This document shows positions 11,037-24,181 of a DNA stretch of 64,000 bases, piece after piece. The notes below the pieces were generated by a model. That model saw only the letters and a list, made by a program, of their open reading frames with translations. It was not told the DNA's origin and made no database searches. A program made the position numbers and the translations under genes. The number at the start of each line of letters is the position of its first letter. Within the stretch, counting starts at the first letter, position 1. The stretch spans positions 201,996,001 through 202,060,000 of the forward strand of contig JBITNC010000001.1 of assembly GCA_050084985.1 (NCBI GenBank), in the 5' to 3' direction. Origin of the DNA: Nageia nagi. Taxonomy: Eukaryota; Pinophyta.

Positions 11037-12540
11037 CAAAAACCTTATAATATTGAAGAATCAAATTGATAACCCACCAGATAAAGTTATTAGGCCTAAT
11101 AACACCCACTAAATATATAATTGAGCTTAGGTCCAATTAAGCAGGCCAAAAATGGAACTGGTCTACTATTGATTAGTATAGTGTAACCTTAAGGGTTTGG
11201 TTTGGTCATGTTCTCCACTTACCATAATAATAGTTTCCTTGAAAGAGCAGAAGGTGGTGGGAATGCGCTCGTATGAATCTTCTACTCAATCTCTAGGTTA
11301 TAGGTCGGCTCCTATCTATGTTTAATGTCAAAAGTAATTGAAAAAGGATAAAAAGGTAAAGAGTAATAGGAAAGAGATAGATAAATAAACAACTAAAATG
11401 GGAAATTTGCAACCTAGGCATTGTAGCATAGGTGACAATCCATAGCCAAGATTAAGAATAGCAAACTACCTCACCCTTGGGGTCTCGCAATCATAATACA
11501 CAACCATAATTTGAAGTAAGCATTTCATACATAATATTCACAAAAGTAATAATAGCCACTTTATTGTAAGAGGGCAAAGCATTGTGTATTTGTAGTATCA
11601 TGTGTGAATTTCTCTTATAGATCAAGTAAATTTGTTAGAATGTTTGACCTTTCTAACTTCTAATACTAGCTATTTATACAACTTCCTCCAATCTTGGGTG
11701 GTTGGATCTCATTAACATACATCATTACTAGTATTGAATGAAACATCTACAACAGTGTTATTTACATAAATGTTACAATTATGTTAGATTGTACAATATA
11801 CAAGTTTTAAATCAATATTAACTATCTAAATTTTCTAGATTTTCTAGGGATTTGTAACTTTCGATCAATCATGTCCATAGAGCTGCAATTTTTCTAACAT
11901 GTTGTTGATAGCTCCTTCCAAAACCCTATACCTGATTGAGTTTAGCACTGTTACTGATTAAAAGTGGTACTATGGTATATTGAGTATTTGTTTGATTACA
12001 CATTGATTGGTATGATTTCATTATCTATTTTATTAGCTTTCATGTACTTCTATGCAATTTTCATGATATATACTATGGATGTTAGTAATCAAAGTAATGA
12101 TGGTTGGTAGATATTTTGTTTGATTAGATCAAGAAGAACTACCACTATTATGTGGAAATGAATTGGTGTTGATACATTAATAGGGTCTCGATGGTCAAAC
12201 ACTTAAGATGAAGTGGACTCGGGTGTTCTTTCTCATACATTACTCTTCTACTCCCTCAATGGGTCTATGTTCTTCTTCTCGGCTTTGTTGATGATCTAGT
12301 TTTCTTTAGAATCCATTGATTTTCACAAAAATGTGTGACATCATCCTCTAAAATCCTCAAATTCTATTGATAATTTTGTTTTCTTCAAGACCCATTGATT
12401 TTCACAAAAATGTGTGATATCATCTTCTAAAATTCTTGAGCTCTACTGATAATTTTGTTTTCTTTGGGACCCACTGATTTTCATAAAAATATGTGATGTC
12501 ATCTCCTAAAATCCTTGGGCTTTATTTGCATTTTTCAAAA
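11037..12540 (-). repeat. Probable LTR of the minus-strand gypsy
   Basis: This gene-free stretch lies directly upstream, on the minus strand, of the primer-like site and gag. It carries a TATA-like TGTATAAATA on the minus strand at 11671-11680 and a three-copy tandem repeat in what would be U3 (12300-12537). Neither the outer end nor a partner LTR could be fixed, so the span is a guess. Confidence 0.4.
12300..12537. repeat. Three tandem copies of a 79-80 bp unit
   Basis: Units start near 12301, 12380 and 12459. Each carries TTTTCTT, then CC(A/C)(A/C)TGATTTTCA(C/T)AAAAAT-like sequence and TGTGA(C/T)(A/G)TCATC. The copies differ by a few substitutions, so they are old. If they lie in a U3 region they could act as repeated promoter elements. 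Confidence 0.75.
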
Positions 12541-13029
12541 GTTGAACTCTACATATATATACAAGTCTTGGACCTTCATGTTAATGATTCCTAGAGACTC
12601 TAAGGTGACAAATATGATTCCAAGCAATTTTCATACATGACTTCTTGGGTGCATTTGGAGAAGATGACATGATTTTTGGGTATTATCAACTTTTGGTTAT
12701 TAAAGAGTAAAAGAATATAATTTTAACATAAGTGTTTTGATAGAATTTGGGGGTGATCTTATTTACATAATTCTTAGGAATTGAAGAAAGACAAAATTTT
12801 CTGAATGACTTTATTTACAAAATGATTCTTGACATTCTAAGGAATAGGAAAGTGAAAAAAGGGGGAAGGTTTAAATAATACAAGACATGAAGACTCTAAA
12901 AGAATGGTGGTTTCTTGGGTACTCTTATATACATAGCTTTCGAGTACTGAGGCAAAACTAAAGAATAAAGAATAGTAAGATTACCCAAATTTTGAGTATT
13001 ATTTCGGAGGAATATAGGTATAAAACCTA
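12541..13029. other. No recognisable gene
   Basis: AT-rich sequence with no coding frame of note. It separates the probable gypsy LTR from L1-like sequence starting near 13030. Confidence 0.5.
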
Positions 13030-14900
13030 CGAAAGGTCTCCCACCAGTCTCTTATCAATTATTTATGGATGATACCTTAATTTTAATCAAATATTCTATT
13101 CCCCAAGATCATTTGGTTAAGAAAATTTTAGACTTATATGAAGGGATCGTAGGTGAAAGGATTAATTTTGAAAAAAGTAAATTATTCTTTCTAAATACAT
13201 GGATGATGGTCAAACAAAGAGTGGAAAATATCTTTTAGTGTGCTAAAGTAGATTTTCCAACCCCTATCTTGTAATATACCATTCTAATTATTGAATATTT
13301 CTCTAATAAATTAGCAGGTTGGAAGGGTGTTCTACTGAGGTAAGTGGGAAAAATTCAATTGATCAAATCAATTTTACAAATTTTATCGATTTCTTATATG
13401 TTTGTCTTTAATATGCTAGTGAAGATGTAAGAAAAGTTAATACAAATTCAAAGAGACTTCCTTTAGACTAGCACTAAGGATAAAAAAAGGATGGATTTGG
13501 TGGCTTGGAAGAGGATCTACTTACCCTTCAAATAAGGTGGTATGCATATTAGAAACCTCAAAAAGATGAATCTTGTTCTTATGGGGAAGGTAGGTTGGAA
13601 GGTGGAAACCAATGTGAACTTTACTTGGGTTAAGCTTTTCAAAGCTAAATACCTCCCTAATTTTTCATTTTTAAAAGAGGTAAACCCAAGGGTAGGTATA
13701 CCTTCTGGAATGGTCTAAAATGCACTAAGGTCTTCCTTAAAAATCATAAGTGTTGGATAATCAGTCATGAAAGTAGAGTTCACTTTTGGAAGAAAAATTG
13801 TTATTGAAGATCCCACTCTGGGAGCATGAGGATGTAGTTATTTTGATGAAAAATCTTATTCATAAATATGGAATGAGGGTTTCTAATTATATTTCTCAAG
13901 AGTAGAATTCCTAGAAGTTATTAACTTTGAGTTGTCCCACAGACTCTCAAAAGTAGGATTTGGCTACTTTGAATAAGATGTTAAAAGTTTATGCCCACTC
14001 TATAAAGAAGGAGGTCTCTTTTATTTTGGGATGGGAGAAAAAAGGTTTCCTTTCAGTCAAGTTAGCCTATAAGATCTTGGATGTGGGCTTGCCTCTTTGG
14101 AATTTGGCACATAAGGTTTGGGTTAAGAATCTCATTCCCTAAATTATTATTTTTTATTTGGGTGGTAAGCTAAAATATATTTCTTACTGTGGCCAACTTA
14201 AGATTAAGAATCTCATTCCCTAAATTAGTTTTTTAATTTGGGTGGTAAGCCAAAATATATTTCTTACTATGGACAACTTAAGAAGGAGGAGCTTTAGTAT
14301 ACTTAACAAATGTATTTTGTGCCTAAATAAAGAGGAAATAGTGAATCATTTGTTGCTCCATTATGATTATATTGAGGAAATCTTTCACTTTTTTTTGCAA
14401 TAGTTCCAAATGAATTAGGTGATTCCAATGATGGTTAAGGATTTGTTATGTCAATGGGAGAATCCCTTATTCAACACTATACTCAAAATATTATGGCACC
14501 TTAGTGTTCCTCATATTTGGTAGGGAGTCTAGAAAGAAAAGAATCATTGAATATTTTATGATATTAGTCTCCTAGCTTATCACACTTATCTAAGAATTAC
14601 TCATTTCATAAAGGAAAACTTATCTGTTTAAACCCAAGATAGTGTGGGAATCTCCTGTGGAGGCTTAGATACTCATCAATTAGGGGATAAAAAGGAGAAT
14701 TGATCTAATCATTCAACATCCAAGAAAGAAAGCTTATTGGATTCATCCTCCTATAGATTGATTATCTGTAAACTTCAATGGGTCCTCAAAAGATAACCCA
14801 GGCCCTGCAAGTGCGATGAGAGCAATGGGAGATCAAGTGCATAGAATTTAATTAATTATGGTTGAACCTCTAGGTTGTTAAATGAGTCATTTTATTAAAA
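13030..14900 (+). pseudogene. 5'-truncated L1 ORF2 remnant
   Basis: Broken plus-strand frames show, in order, the reverse transcriptase box FMDD (LFMDDTLI, about 13055-13078), C-terminal RT sequence (ALRIKKG- and LVAWKRIYLPFK-like), the zinc-binding region CLNKEEIVNHLLLHY with a downstream tryptophan-rich stretch near 14520, and an RNase H start VNFNGSSKDNPGPASAM near 14770. This is the order of plant L1 ORF2. Stops occur at glutamine and tryptophan positions. A 60-residue open piece at 13960-14142 is part of it. There is a local duplication near 14125-14275 (AAGAATCTCATTCCCTAAAT occurs twice). Confidence 0.75.
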
Positions 14901-15869
14901 GTTGTATAACCTTCATTAGTTTAACTATGCTAAGTAGGTTGAACTGCAATAATCTTGATTATAAATAAGAATTATCTTAACATAGTTAACATGAAGAGTA
15001 TAGATGAATAATTGATGGGATTCAAAATGTGATTATCCAACATAATTATAAAGAGGCCACCAACTTTATAGATTTGATTGCAAATGAGTTCATGGGTATG
15101 GTGGATTTGATGATCTAGAAAAATAATTCCCCAAATGATTCTTAGTTTTGGTGAGGGAGGATGGGCGTGAAGGTTATGGAAGGGTCTAAGTTTAAAAGTA
15201 ACCATTTGAATTCAAATTAGATTGAAATGTTCGATTCTAATTTTAGCAGCAGGGAAGTTTGGATGGCAGGAATTTTTAAAAATTCTTTGCTCACTCATAA
15301 GCATATGTGGTATTTTTGCATGATCAGGGGGAGTTATTTTTCAATGTATATGAATTAACACTATGTGAAAAGGAGTTGGAGTTCTAAGGTCCTTGGATTT
15401 TTCTATATTAGAATTTGGGATATCGAGATGCTTTCGAACTTGTATGAGAGGCCAACTAGAGGGGAATCTTTCCATGTGGCACCTGAATATGGGCTTGGGA
15501 AGCTTCACATGATATGATAATGCTGAGTTAGATAGGTTGGATTTTCCCTTGTCACTTAACATTGGATGGGACTGACACTAGCATCACCACACCTAGTTGC
15601 ATTAGGTTCACCTTCAAACTAACTTTATAGATGATGATGGTTGATCATAGTACATGTGGCCACCATTGAAAGGTTAAGGGGAAGGTTTTCTCTCCTTAGA
15701 GTTTGGACATCATTATAGGTCAACTGAGTAAAAAGTATTTTCATTCACAGATGTTAGGCACTCTACAATACTAGGTCAAGGTGTTAGTATCTTTATTTTT
15801 AGTTTGGTACTTGAGAAGGTTCTCCAAAAAATAACCTAGTTTCTTGAGAAGAAGTATTTTATGCTTGGT
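14901..15869. other. Decayed sequence, possible L1 tail
   Basis: It contains no long frame. Short plus-strand pieces such as MWYFCMIRGSYFSMYMN are visible but match nothing I know. It sits between L1 RNase H sequence and the unknown protein fragment that follows. Confidence 0.35.
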
Positions 15870-16770
15870 AATTTTTGGCTCTATTATTATATTATAGAAC
15901 CCAAGAGAAAATAAGATGCAAAGGGTTCTAAGTTCATGTTGGAACTGAGGAGGCTCAAGGTTACCCCTACGATTTGGGTGATTATGGAATTAGGAGGTTT
16001 ACTTGATTTTCTTCAAAAAATTGATGCCCATAATGAAGACATCACCAAGAAATTCTTGGAGAGTTACCAAGGGCATTCATATAAGGTGTATGACATAACT
16101 TTTTAAGTTAATCAGAAACTACTTTTAGAGGTGATGGGGCTCATAATTTTGGGGGAGGATAGCCATCAAGATAACCATAGCTTAAAGAGTGAGTTGATTA
16201 AGTTTTTCAAAGGAGGTCCAAAGCTCCCATAAGAGAAGTAAGGGGTGGTGGCACGATCATTTTTATTGAAGCCTTGGTCGAAGGTTGCTCTCACTATTAT
16301 GCAATTCATCATCTTTAACATTACAAATGTTTAGGTTTGTAATTTTTATTTTGGTTCCCTAAATTACTAATCAAAATGAATATTCCAACATTTTTGTATG
16401 TAGATCTTGATAAGGCTACAAAGGACTTTCAAAAGAGTAAGGGTAGCAACCTAAACCACCAAGGCTTGATTTTAATGATGTTCAAACATATTATGGTCTA
16501 GATGGGTGTTTCTAAAATGTTTAACTGGGTGGATCCTAAAAGAATCTCCTTTGTGGGGATTGTAGAAGGTAAACCTATTGGTAGTAATGAGAAGAAGCAT
16601 CATATTAATTTTAATGATGAGGATTGGCAATTGCAATGGTTGAGGTGGGTTGAAGTATTATCTGACCCAAAAGGAGAGGAAAGGTGCTAGTTATGTGAAA
16701 GATTATAATGTGGAGATCGACCCTAATGTTATGGAGGTCATAGAAAAGAATTTAAAACCCTTATATATCA
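15870..16770 (+). pseudogene. Fragment of unknown mobile-element ORF family
   Basis: The plus strand reads, with a few stops, GGLLDFLQKIDAHNEDITKK, KVYDITF, VNQKLLLEVMGL, then FQKSKGSNLNHQGLILMMFK and a 62-residue open stretch (16502-16690, MGVSKMFNWVDPKRISF). The pattern of a helix-rich N-terminal part, a hydrophobic middle and an HQGLI segment is shared in outline with the minus-strand ORF at 43444-50734 (HFPLLAHFRGKMQVNLPYFL). I take both to be members of one accessory protein family of plant mobile elements. Function unknown. Confidence 0.45.
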
Positions 16771-17354
16771 AATAATAAGCTTAGGAAGATCAACCTTTAT
16801 TGGTGGAAGGTTGATTGGAGGGGATTTGTGAGATGTTGGTTATGGAGGAGAAGTGCCCTTTGCTAGAAGTTCCCTTATAAATACTAACACATAAAGAAAA
16901 GGACATGGAGGATTCTAGACACATTCCAAAGGTTTCTATGGAGGCCCACTGTAGTCATAATAGGAGCAATAGTATACTGGGGATGATTCAAGCAACCCTG
17001 ATTATGGTGAAGGTATTTGAGAAAGTCCTTCATATGATGGAAGCCAAAGCCATCAAGAAACTTTAATAGTGGAATTTATTCATGCTATTGTGGTTTGGGT
17101 TTGGTTTTATGTATGTTTCAAGTTTACCATGGGGGTACTTAGTTTGTTATGTTATCTTATGATAGCAATAGTAGTATAACTTTTTGTAATGGAGGATTAT
17201 TAGTATTATGTTATAAACATCTTTCTTCCATGTAAGGATTTTTTTTATAGTCCCAATCCATTCTTTATATTAAGCTTAAATGCTTATTTTTTGGGACATT
17301 GTAAATGGTTAGGATTCCATGAAACATTCATCCTCTAATATTATTGAAAAAAAA
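16771..17354 (+). other. 3' tail ending in a short poly(A)
   Basis: No gene is visible. The stretch ends in TATTGAAAAAAAA (the A run is 17347-17354), which could be the end of the L1-like insertion that covers the preceding kilobases. The A run is short and no target duplication was found. Confidence 0.35.
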
Positions 17355-18316
17355 TGTTATAGGGAACGTCAAATTACAAGCCCTTTAGGCCTTGTGATCA
17401 ATCAAGAAGGGTGAAACCTTAACAAGAGAGTAGACACTCTAATCCTCAACAAAAAGAATGGTAAAATAAGATATATGAATATTATTCAAATGATGTGCAA
17501 ATTCATATGATAATACAAGAATTAAATTATTATTGATAAGATAAGATAAAATATTGACAAGATCTATGATAAAGATCAAATATATGTGACAAACAAGACT
17601 ATGTGCAACTATGGAAAAAGTATGTAAATGCTAATAGATAACTTAGCTTAAACAAGAGTAGATTTAATATAATTTAAGCTAAAGAATGATAAACAATGTT
17701 CAAACCCTAAGGTTATACCTTAAAGGTCAAAATCATAGGTTGAAACCCTAGCTAAATGTATTAGCTTAAATGCCTATATGCCACATAATTAAACAACTAT
17801 ACAAGTCTAAAGGTGGATATGGTTGATGAAGATCCAAAATGATAACTCAGGTTTGTCAAAACCCCAACAAATCCATAATTAGCTCAAAGCAATCTTCAAT
17901 GGAAAAATAGTACCTCAATCCATCATTAAGGATGAGCTCTTGATGCATTAATGATGTTTGATGAAGAATAATGATGTAACCCTAATAAATAGTTCTTCAA
18001 AGTTGATATCACAAGTCAAATTTCATGCTTAGAATGCTTATAACTCACAAAATGATAGATCCCATGTCACTTATTTATATAAGACACAATTAGGATCATA
18101 TAGATGACTATGAGTCTATAGGATCATATGGATGATTAGCAAATCATCTATACTAGTGGGATCTAATGTAAAAATTATCAAAATATTATCAATCTAACCT
18201 ACAAGAAATGATGCATCACATGTTAGTTCGACATATCTTGATATGATAATATAAGTATCATAAAAGCCTATATAACACCATTGTAAGGTAAAAAATACTA
18301 TTTTAGGGTGTTTACA
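17355..18316 (-). repeat. Candidate solo LTR
   Basis: On the minus strand the sequence starts TGTAAACACCCTAAAATAGT and ends CCCTATAACA, so it is bounded by TG and CA. It carries TATATAAATAAGTG on the minus strand near 18070-18085, a plausible TATA box. No primer site or polypurine tract lies next to it, and the flanks (AAAAA and CCTTT) give no target duplication. The call rests on the ends and the TATA box only. Confidence 0.4.
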
Positions 18317-20227
18317 CCTTTATTATTTATTTTTTGATAACAATGGTAAATTATATTATTAAAAAGTGGTGGTTTTAATAGGGTCCCTTAAACCTATCAC
18401 AAAAATGATTTCAACATTAAACCAACTACCCAACTATACTTGTTGGTATCCAAAATATTGTAATAACTAATTTCAAATATAGCAAAAAAAAAACTAAAAC
18501 TTACTAATATCAATAACCAAACACTACATAGATCCAAGTACTCCATGAAATAACAACCAAAAAAGAGGTCTATCTATCGTATATTTTATAACTTCTACTT
18601 AATGGTTATCTTCACCTAACCAACCTTTGCAACTAGATCTTCCTTATTCTCAATCCTTCTTCTCTTATTCCTTTTTGTCACAAAACTCATCCTTATCATT
18701 TTTGGAGGCATCGGTACCAACATCAAGTACAAACCCCTATCAACTTACCAAGCCAAAGGGAAGGCATCCATAGGTTTTACAATCCCTTACAAACTTAAAT
18801 CCTTATGCTCCTCAATTTTTGAGAAGTACTTCCTTTGATCCATAGTTTATGCCCTACACTAGATAGACCTTTTCATCCTTCTCATTGAAACCCTCCTAAT
18901 TACATCCTCCATAGACTTAGTGATCTCCCTATTCCCTTAGTATTTATTATGGCATATAAATTTTGATAATTGGCATAAGGTTATTAAAATATACAAAGAA
19001 ATCTACATTTGAGTATCCTTATAAGCAATAGGCTTCAAGTGATTACATATCATCTTATTATTTCTTCAATGTTTTCACTGATGAAAAATATAAATAATAT
19101 TTTTATTAAGGAATTTAAATCATAAAATTTAATAATATAACCCTTATTTATACTATAAGTTGATAACAACATATATTAATGTAAGCTTACAAGGCAACAA
19201 AAGTCAAACAAGTCTTATTACCCCTTATTTATTCAAGTTCGCTTAAAAGAATAATCAACAATAAAAAAATTAGAGGAATCTTTTCATTAATGTTTGGAAA
19301 TATTTTTTTTTTTAACTACTACCAACCTCTTTTTTATTACAAAATAAGATATGTTTATAAAGGAAAATATGGTTACCTTCACATAGTTATAGTTGATTTG
19401 CAAAAGTTGTATTTTTTTGAAAATAATTCATAACCACATAACAATAAAATTTAAGGGGACCATTAGTAACCCCTATCTCTTATTCAAGTTGATCCATGAA
19501 TTATTAAACCAAGATAACCAAAACAAGCTTGGAAACTTCATTACACAACTTAATTATGTGATAAATAATCATTTAAATACTCAATTGATATATATATTTT
19601 CTTCTCAACAAACTTTTATACATCTTATAAACCAATGGGTTTAAAAGGATGCTAAATGACTTATCTATATATTTATGAGCTCATGTCCTACCTTTCTCTT
19701 GGGTTGATATTTAGTTTCATATGTGTTTCTTATATTCTTTCTTATTTATGGACATGTATTAAAACATTTTGGATTATGGATTTCATATCTTATATCTAGA
19801 TTTAACCCACCAATTTAGAAAAATGCCCTAAGCTAGGGTCCCAAGTTTCATATCCTTAAAAAAATATTAAATTAATGATATTTAACAAATGAGCACATAT
19901 ATGTATGTCCTCAAAATGCATAGGGAAAACTTACCATTAAATATAAAAAAAGGAGGCATATACTTCAAAATTTCCCAATAGAACAACATACTTAAGATTT
20001 AGATAAATCAAACCAAAATGTAAGTGTAGGATGTAGTGAACTCAATATGCCCTTGTTATAGATTTAAATTGAAACATCGAAATAAATTGTGTTGAGATCT
20101 TGAATACTATCATTTTATTTTTTTCAATATTGGAAACAATCTAACAAAGTTTAAAAAGTGAAAAAGAGAACTTAATTATCTTTTTTAGCTCTCAAGAAAA
20201 TTTCCTAGAATATGTAGATCATCATCA
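18317..20227. other. AT-rich, no supported gene
   Basis: Very AT-rich. Between about 18960 and 18590 the minus strand carries a protein-like stretch (VDRGLYLMLVPMPPKMIRM followed by a lysine/arginine-rich tail) that could be a remnant of an element ORF, but it is interrupted and matches no family I can name. An 83-residue open stretch at 19393-19644 looks like chance in AT-rich DNA. Confidence 0.4.
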
Positions 20228-21600
20228 ATGAGTAATATAGTAAGAAGGACATGATTTAATAAACAACCATAATTTGCAAGAGTGTTTTGATAAATGATTT
20301 TTTCAAGCTCATAAAGATAGATCCAAAAGGTATGGGAGAGAAGGGCACCCTTTTAAGTACATTAACACTCAATCTATCAGAAAATCCAACATTAATTATG
20401 ACACAACCAACAAGTAACTCATTAGTTGCATGATAATAATGGTGAAAGGTGAGATATGAATGTCTAGAATTTTTTAAAATATCAATTTCATATTCCTTCA
20501 TAAAGTCTATAAAATATCAAAAGACCCAAAACATTCACAAACCTACTAAATAATAACTTGAAAATTAATGATGTGAATGTTTAATAATCATTCTTACACC
20601 ATTTCCTAGTTGTCATGGATATTTTTTTTATTCTAGATTATATTATAACATTTGGAATGGATAGAATACTAAATTGAACCATATAATCTATAAAACTAAA
20701 TTAAATCATATAATCTATAAAACTAAATTTAATTATATAATCTAGAAAACTAAACTAATTCATATAATCTCATAATAATTTTAAAGGAATGAATGTCAAT
20801 ATCATTTTATATATAAGTAATAAGTCTCCATTTTCCTTCAATATCTAAGAAGAAACTCTTATTTGATCTATTATATTTCAAAAATATGTCGATACTCACT
20901 ACCATGTTTAGTTTTCCACATCTTTCCTATTTGTAAAATTTCTTTCCAACTCTCTCCTAAAATTACTAAAATGTTTATGGAGATAGGTATGGTTGAGAAA
21001 ATATGTGTTCTTACATGTACATTTTTTTTCTAAATGTTTGTAGGGAAATGTAATTTAATAAGCTATCTATTCTCATCAAGAGTGATGTCCATGCTTTATA
21101 AGAATCATATAATATGTTTTTTGTGTAGGGTTTTCTTGATCTTATTATTCAATTTTTAATGTTGTTATTGGTTTTCAAAGTAACTACATATGTTTTATCT
21201 TTATTTATTTTTAATTAAATGCATGAGGAGGATACAAAAGAGTGACTAATAATATTAATTTGATGCAATATCATTTGAATTCTATACTTGTGTCTTACTA
21301 GCAATGGATATACGAAAATATGAATTGAGAGACCAATTTCATAAACAGATGCCCCATGGCTTGCTTCGATAATGAATGAGAAAGAGGCAAACTGAATCGA
21401 GCCACATTTGGCCCTTTCTATTCTTTTAGATAAAATTTTTTGTAAAAAATAAATATCCATAAAATTATAAAATGAGAATGGATATTTAATATGGAACTAA
21501 AATAAATAAGTAGATGAAATTGAAGTATAATAATAACTAAATTAACTAAAGAGGATAATTGCACCCTTAATTTTATGTTCAAATTATTTTGGTGCATTCA
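20228..21600. repeat. First copy of a 1.37-kb duplicated segment
   Basis: ATGAGTAATATA(G/T)TAAGAAGG starts this copy at 20228 and the second at 21601, a period of 1373. Shared blocks follow in the same order: the GAGTGT(T/G)TTGATAAATGA block, short sub-repeats based on ATATAATCTA(T/G)AAAACTAAA near 20684-20770, the GATGCCCCATGG block near 21348, and ACCCTTAATTTTATGTTCAA near 21560. Two minus-strand open stretches of 81 residues lie inside (20501-20256 and 21460-21215). The first is broken in the second copy, so I do not call them genes. Confidence 0.75.
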
Positions 21601-23151
21601 ATGAGTAATATATTAAGAAGGACATGATATAATAAATAACCATACTTTGCAAGAGTGTGTTGATAAATGAAGTTTTCAATCTCATCCAAGTAGATTCCAA
21701 AACGGATGAGAGAATAAGGGAATCCTTTTAAGTTCAATAGTACTCAATCTAACAAAAAATCCAACACCAATTCAATTATGACCAACAAGTACCTCATTAG
21801 TTGCATTATAATGATAGCAAGAAGTTAAGAGATGTTAATGTTTATTAGTCTTTAAAATAACAATATCACATACCTTCATAAAGCCTACAAAATAACCAAA
21901 GACATTAAACATACACAAGCATACTAAATAATAACTTGAAGATTAATGATGTGAATGTTTAATAATCATTCTTACATCATTTTTTAGTCCCCTTAGACAC
22001 TTTTTATTCTAGATTACATTATATCATATAGAATGAATAGAAAACTAAATTGAATCATATAATCTAGAAAACTAAATCAAATCTTATAATCTAGAAAACT
22101 AAATCAACTCATGTAATCTCCTACTATTTTTAAAGGGATGAATGTGCATGTCATTTAATATATAAGAAATAGTTATCCATTTACCTTCAATATCTAAGAA
22201 TAAACTCTTATTTGATCTAAAACATGTCAGTACTCACTACCATGTTTAGTTTTCTACATCTTTCATATCTATAAAATGTTTTTCCATGTCTCTCCTAAAT
22301 TAACTAATATGTTTATGGAGTTAGGTATGGTTAAGAAAATATGTGTTCTCATTCCTACCTTTCTTTTCTAAATGTTTGGAGGGAAATTTGATTGAAGAAA
22401 CTATTTATTATCATCGAGTTTGATGTCCATGCTTTATAAAAATTATATATTTTATTTTTTATGTAAGGTTCTCATGATCTTATCATTCAATTGTCAATGT
22501 TTCTATTTTTTGTATACTTTCTAAATTAGTTGTCAAAGTAACTCCATATATTTTATCTTTGCTTATTTTCAATTAAATCCAAGAGGAGAAAAAAAAGTGA
22601 TGTAATATCTTCCAAATATGAAGATAATGAATTTTTGAAAATTTGTTGGCATGGATATGCATGTGTTGTATTGGTTGAATAACAAACTATAAAAACTCCC
22701 AAGATAGTTGAGACTCGTACGCTATTGTGGTTAGGGTTTCTAGGGGAATTGATAAAGCTATAGCTCTTAAGTGAGGTGAAGTGGGTTGAAAGGTATATAG
22801 AATCATTTTAAATTTATCTAAGATAATCATTTAAGGTTTGATCTAGAGTAATAAACTAGATCCTTTAAACAAATAATAACAATTTGATGCAATGTCATTT
22901 GAATCCCAAGCTCCTTACTAATAATAACACATTTGAGTAAATAATTTAAACAAATAATACCAATTTAATGTAATTTAATTTGAATTATATATTTCTAGCT
23001 TGTTGGAGATGGATATAGGAAAATACGAATTGAGAGATCAATTTTGCAAAAAGATGCCCCATGGATCACTCTAATAGTGAATGACAAATTGACAAACTTA
23101 ACTGAACCCCATTTGGCCCTTTTTATTCTTGTAGAGATATTTGTAGATGCC
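21601..23151. repeat. Second copy of the duplicated segment, split
   Basis: It repeats the blocks of the first copy with perhaps 10-15% difference and has about 340 extra bases near 22600-22960. The copy is cut at 23151 by the gypsy element 23152-31007 and, beyond that and a solo LTR, resumes near 31737 with AAATATGTAGATGAAATTGA and ACCCTTAATTTTGTGTTCAA. The duplication is therefore older than the insertion. Confidence 0.75.
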
Positions 23152-23869
23152 TAAAATTGATTTATTATTTATTTAATAAATCATATTTAGACTCATTCAA
23201 TGATTAAATGGTAATAATGCATAAATCGAGATAAAGTGCTATTATATTGCAATACCATGTGTTAGGACTAATGTAGTATCATATACCATGGGTTATTTTA
23301 AATTAACTTGAATATTGAAAATATTATTGTTATTGCTATGTGTCAACTTTCACTCCTTTCTATTTCCTTGTAGGTTATAAATATTGGAGGTGAAGGTTGA
23401 CATCCCTATCGGATCTCTCTCATAGGTGGTTGTACCAAACATCAAACTTATGGTGCCTATTGATGCCACCTATCTTTAGAACTTATTATAATCTCTAAGA
23501 TCTGTAATATCTTTATTGCATTCAATAGAAAACATCAAGTTCCATGTATCCAATGATGTGTTAGTCCCACATAGCCAACAACATGCAACTTTTAAATCAG
23601 GAGGTCTAGATTTCATAGAGCGACTCATGAAACCATTTTGGTGAATATTTGTTGCGAGCTCATCTAAAGTCTGATCATAATCCTCTAGAGATTCATTATT
23701 GTTCCACTTTAAGGGTTGTACATAAACTAAATATAGGCACACTCTATATCAGGTTTATATGTTTCATGTATATTTATTATAATCTAATATAGAGCATATT
23801 ATCATTGTATTTGTAGACCATTTATTTATTTGTGCATTTATTCATTAATTACACATTTTTGGGTCTACA
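23152..23869 (+). repeat. 5' LTR of the gag-only element
   Basis: It is 718 bases, from TGTAGATGCC to GGGTCTACA. It is shorter than the 3' LTR chiefly because it lacks the 125-bp tandem duplication present there. It is followed by TTT and a primer site TGGTGAAC at 23873-23880. Confidence 0.88.
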
Positions 23870-23872
23870 TTT

Positions 23873-23880
23873 TGGTGAAC
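23873..23880 (+). promoter_or_regulatory. Candidate primer-binding site TGGTGAAC
   Basis: TGGTGAAC lies three bases after the LTR and is identical to the sequence at 913-920 after the related LTR. It would need a tRNA ending GUUCACCA. It is not the common initiator methionine site, and I do not assign the tRNA. Confidence 0.55.
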
Positions 23881-24181
23881 TCAACATTCTTAAACACCTA
23901 GGTCTTCACCTAGGGCATCCTTATGAAAAGTCATGAATCCATTTTCACTATCATTCATCCCTTTACCTAAAGCTCTTCAAATAATAGCTTGAGAAAATGA
24001 TAAAACTAGGGTTTGTTCTACCTATGTGCAAAACATGGATTTAAATGTATAAAATTCTAAAGTATCTAAAGGGAAGCTTCATTTCAATGATATCTGGAGA
24101 AGTGTTAGGCATAACCTTGACCTACCTATATAAGAACCTCATACTAATGCTCATAGTGATATTGAATCCATAAGCTCTAAA

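Larger units (their letters stand above)
5290..11040 (-). mobile_element. Decayed minus-strand Ty3-gypsy element
   Basis: Read on the minus strand, gag, protease, reverse transcriptase, RNase H and integrase occur in the canonical Ty3-gypsy order from about 10860 down to 5290. A primer-like site and a probable LTR lie at the high-coordinate end. The frame is broken by many stops, again mainly TAA/TAG at likely glutamines (for example MPLR-stop-VVVEEP, YYP-stop-GNG). No stretch is long enough to work. The integrase-side sequence resembles the plus-strand fragment at 49611-50617, so both belong to the same broad lineage. Confidence 0.8.

Noticed and set aside
19393-19644. 83-residue plus-strand reading
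   Set aside because: Composition is what chance gives in AT-rich DNA, with no motif.
20256-20501. 81-residue minus-strand reading inside the duplicated segment
   Set aside because: It looks protein-like, but the matching frame in the second copy is broken and no family is recognisable.
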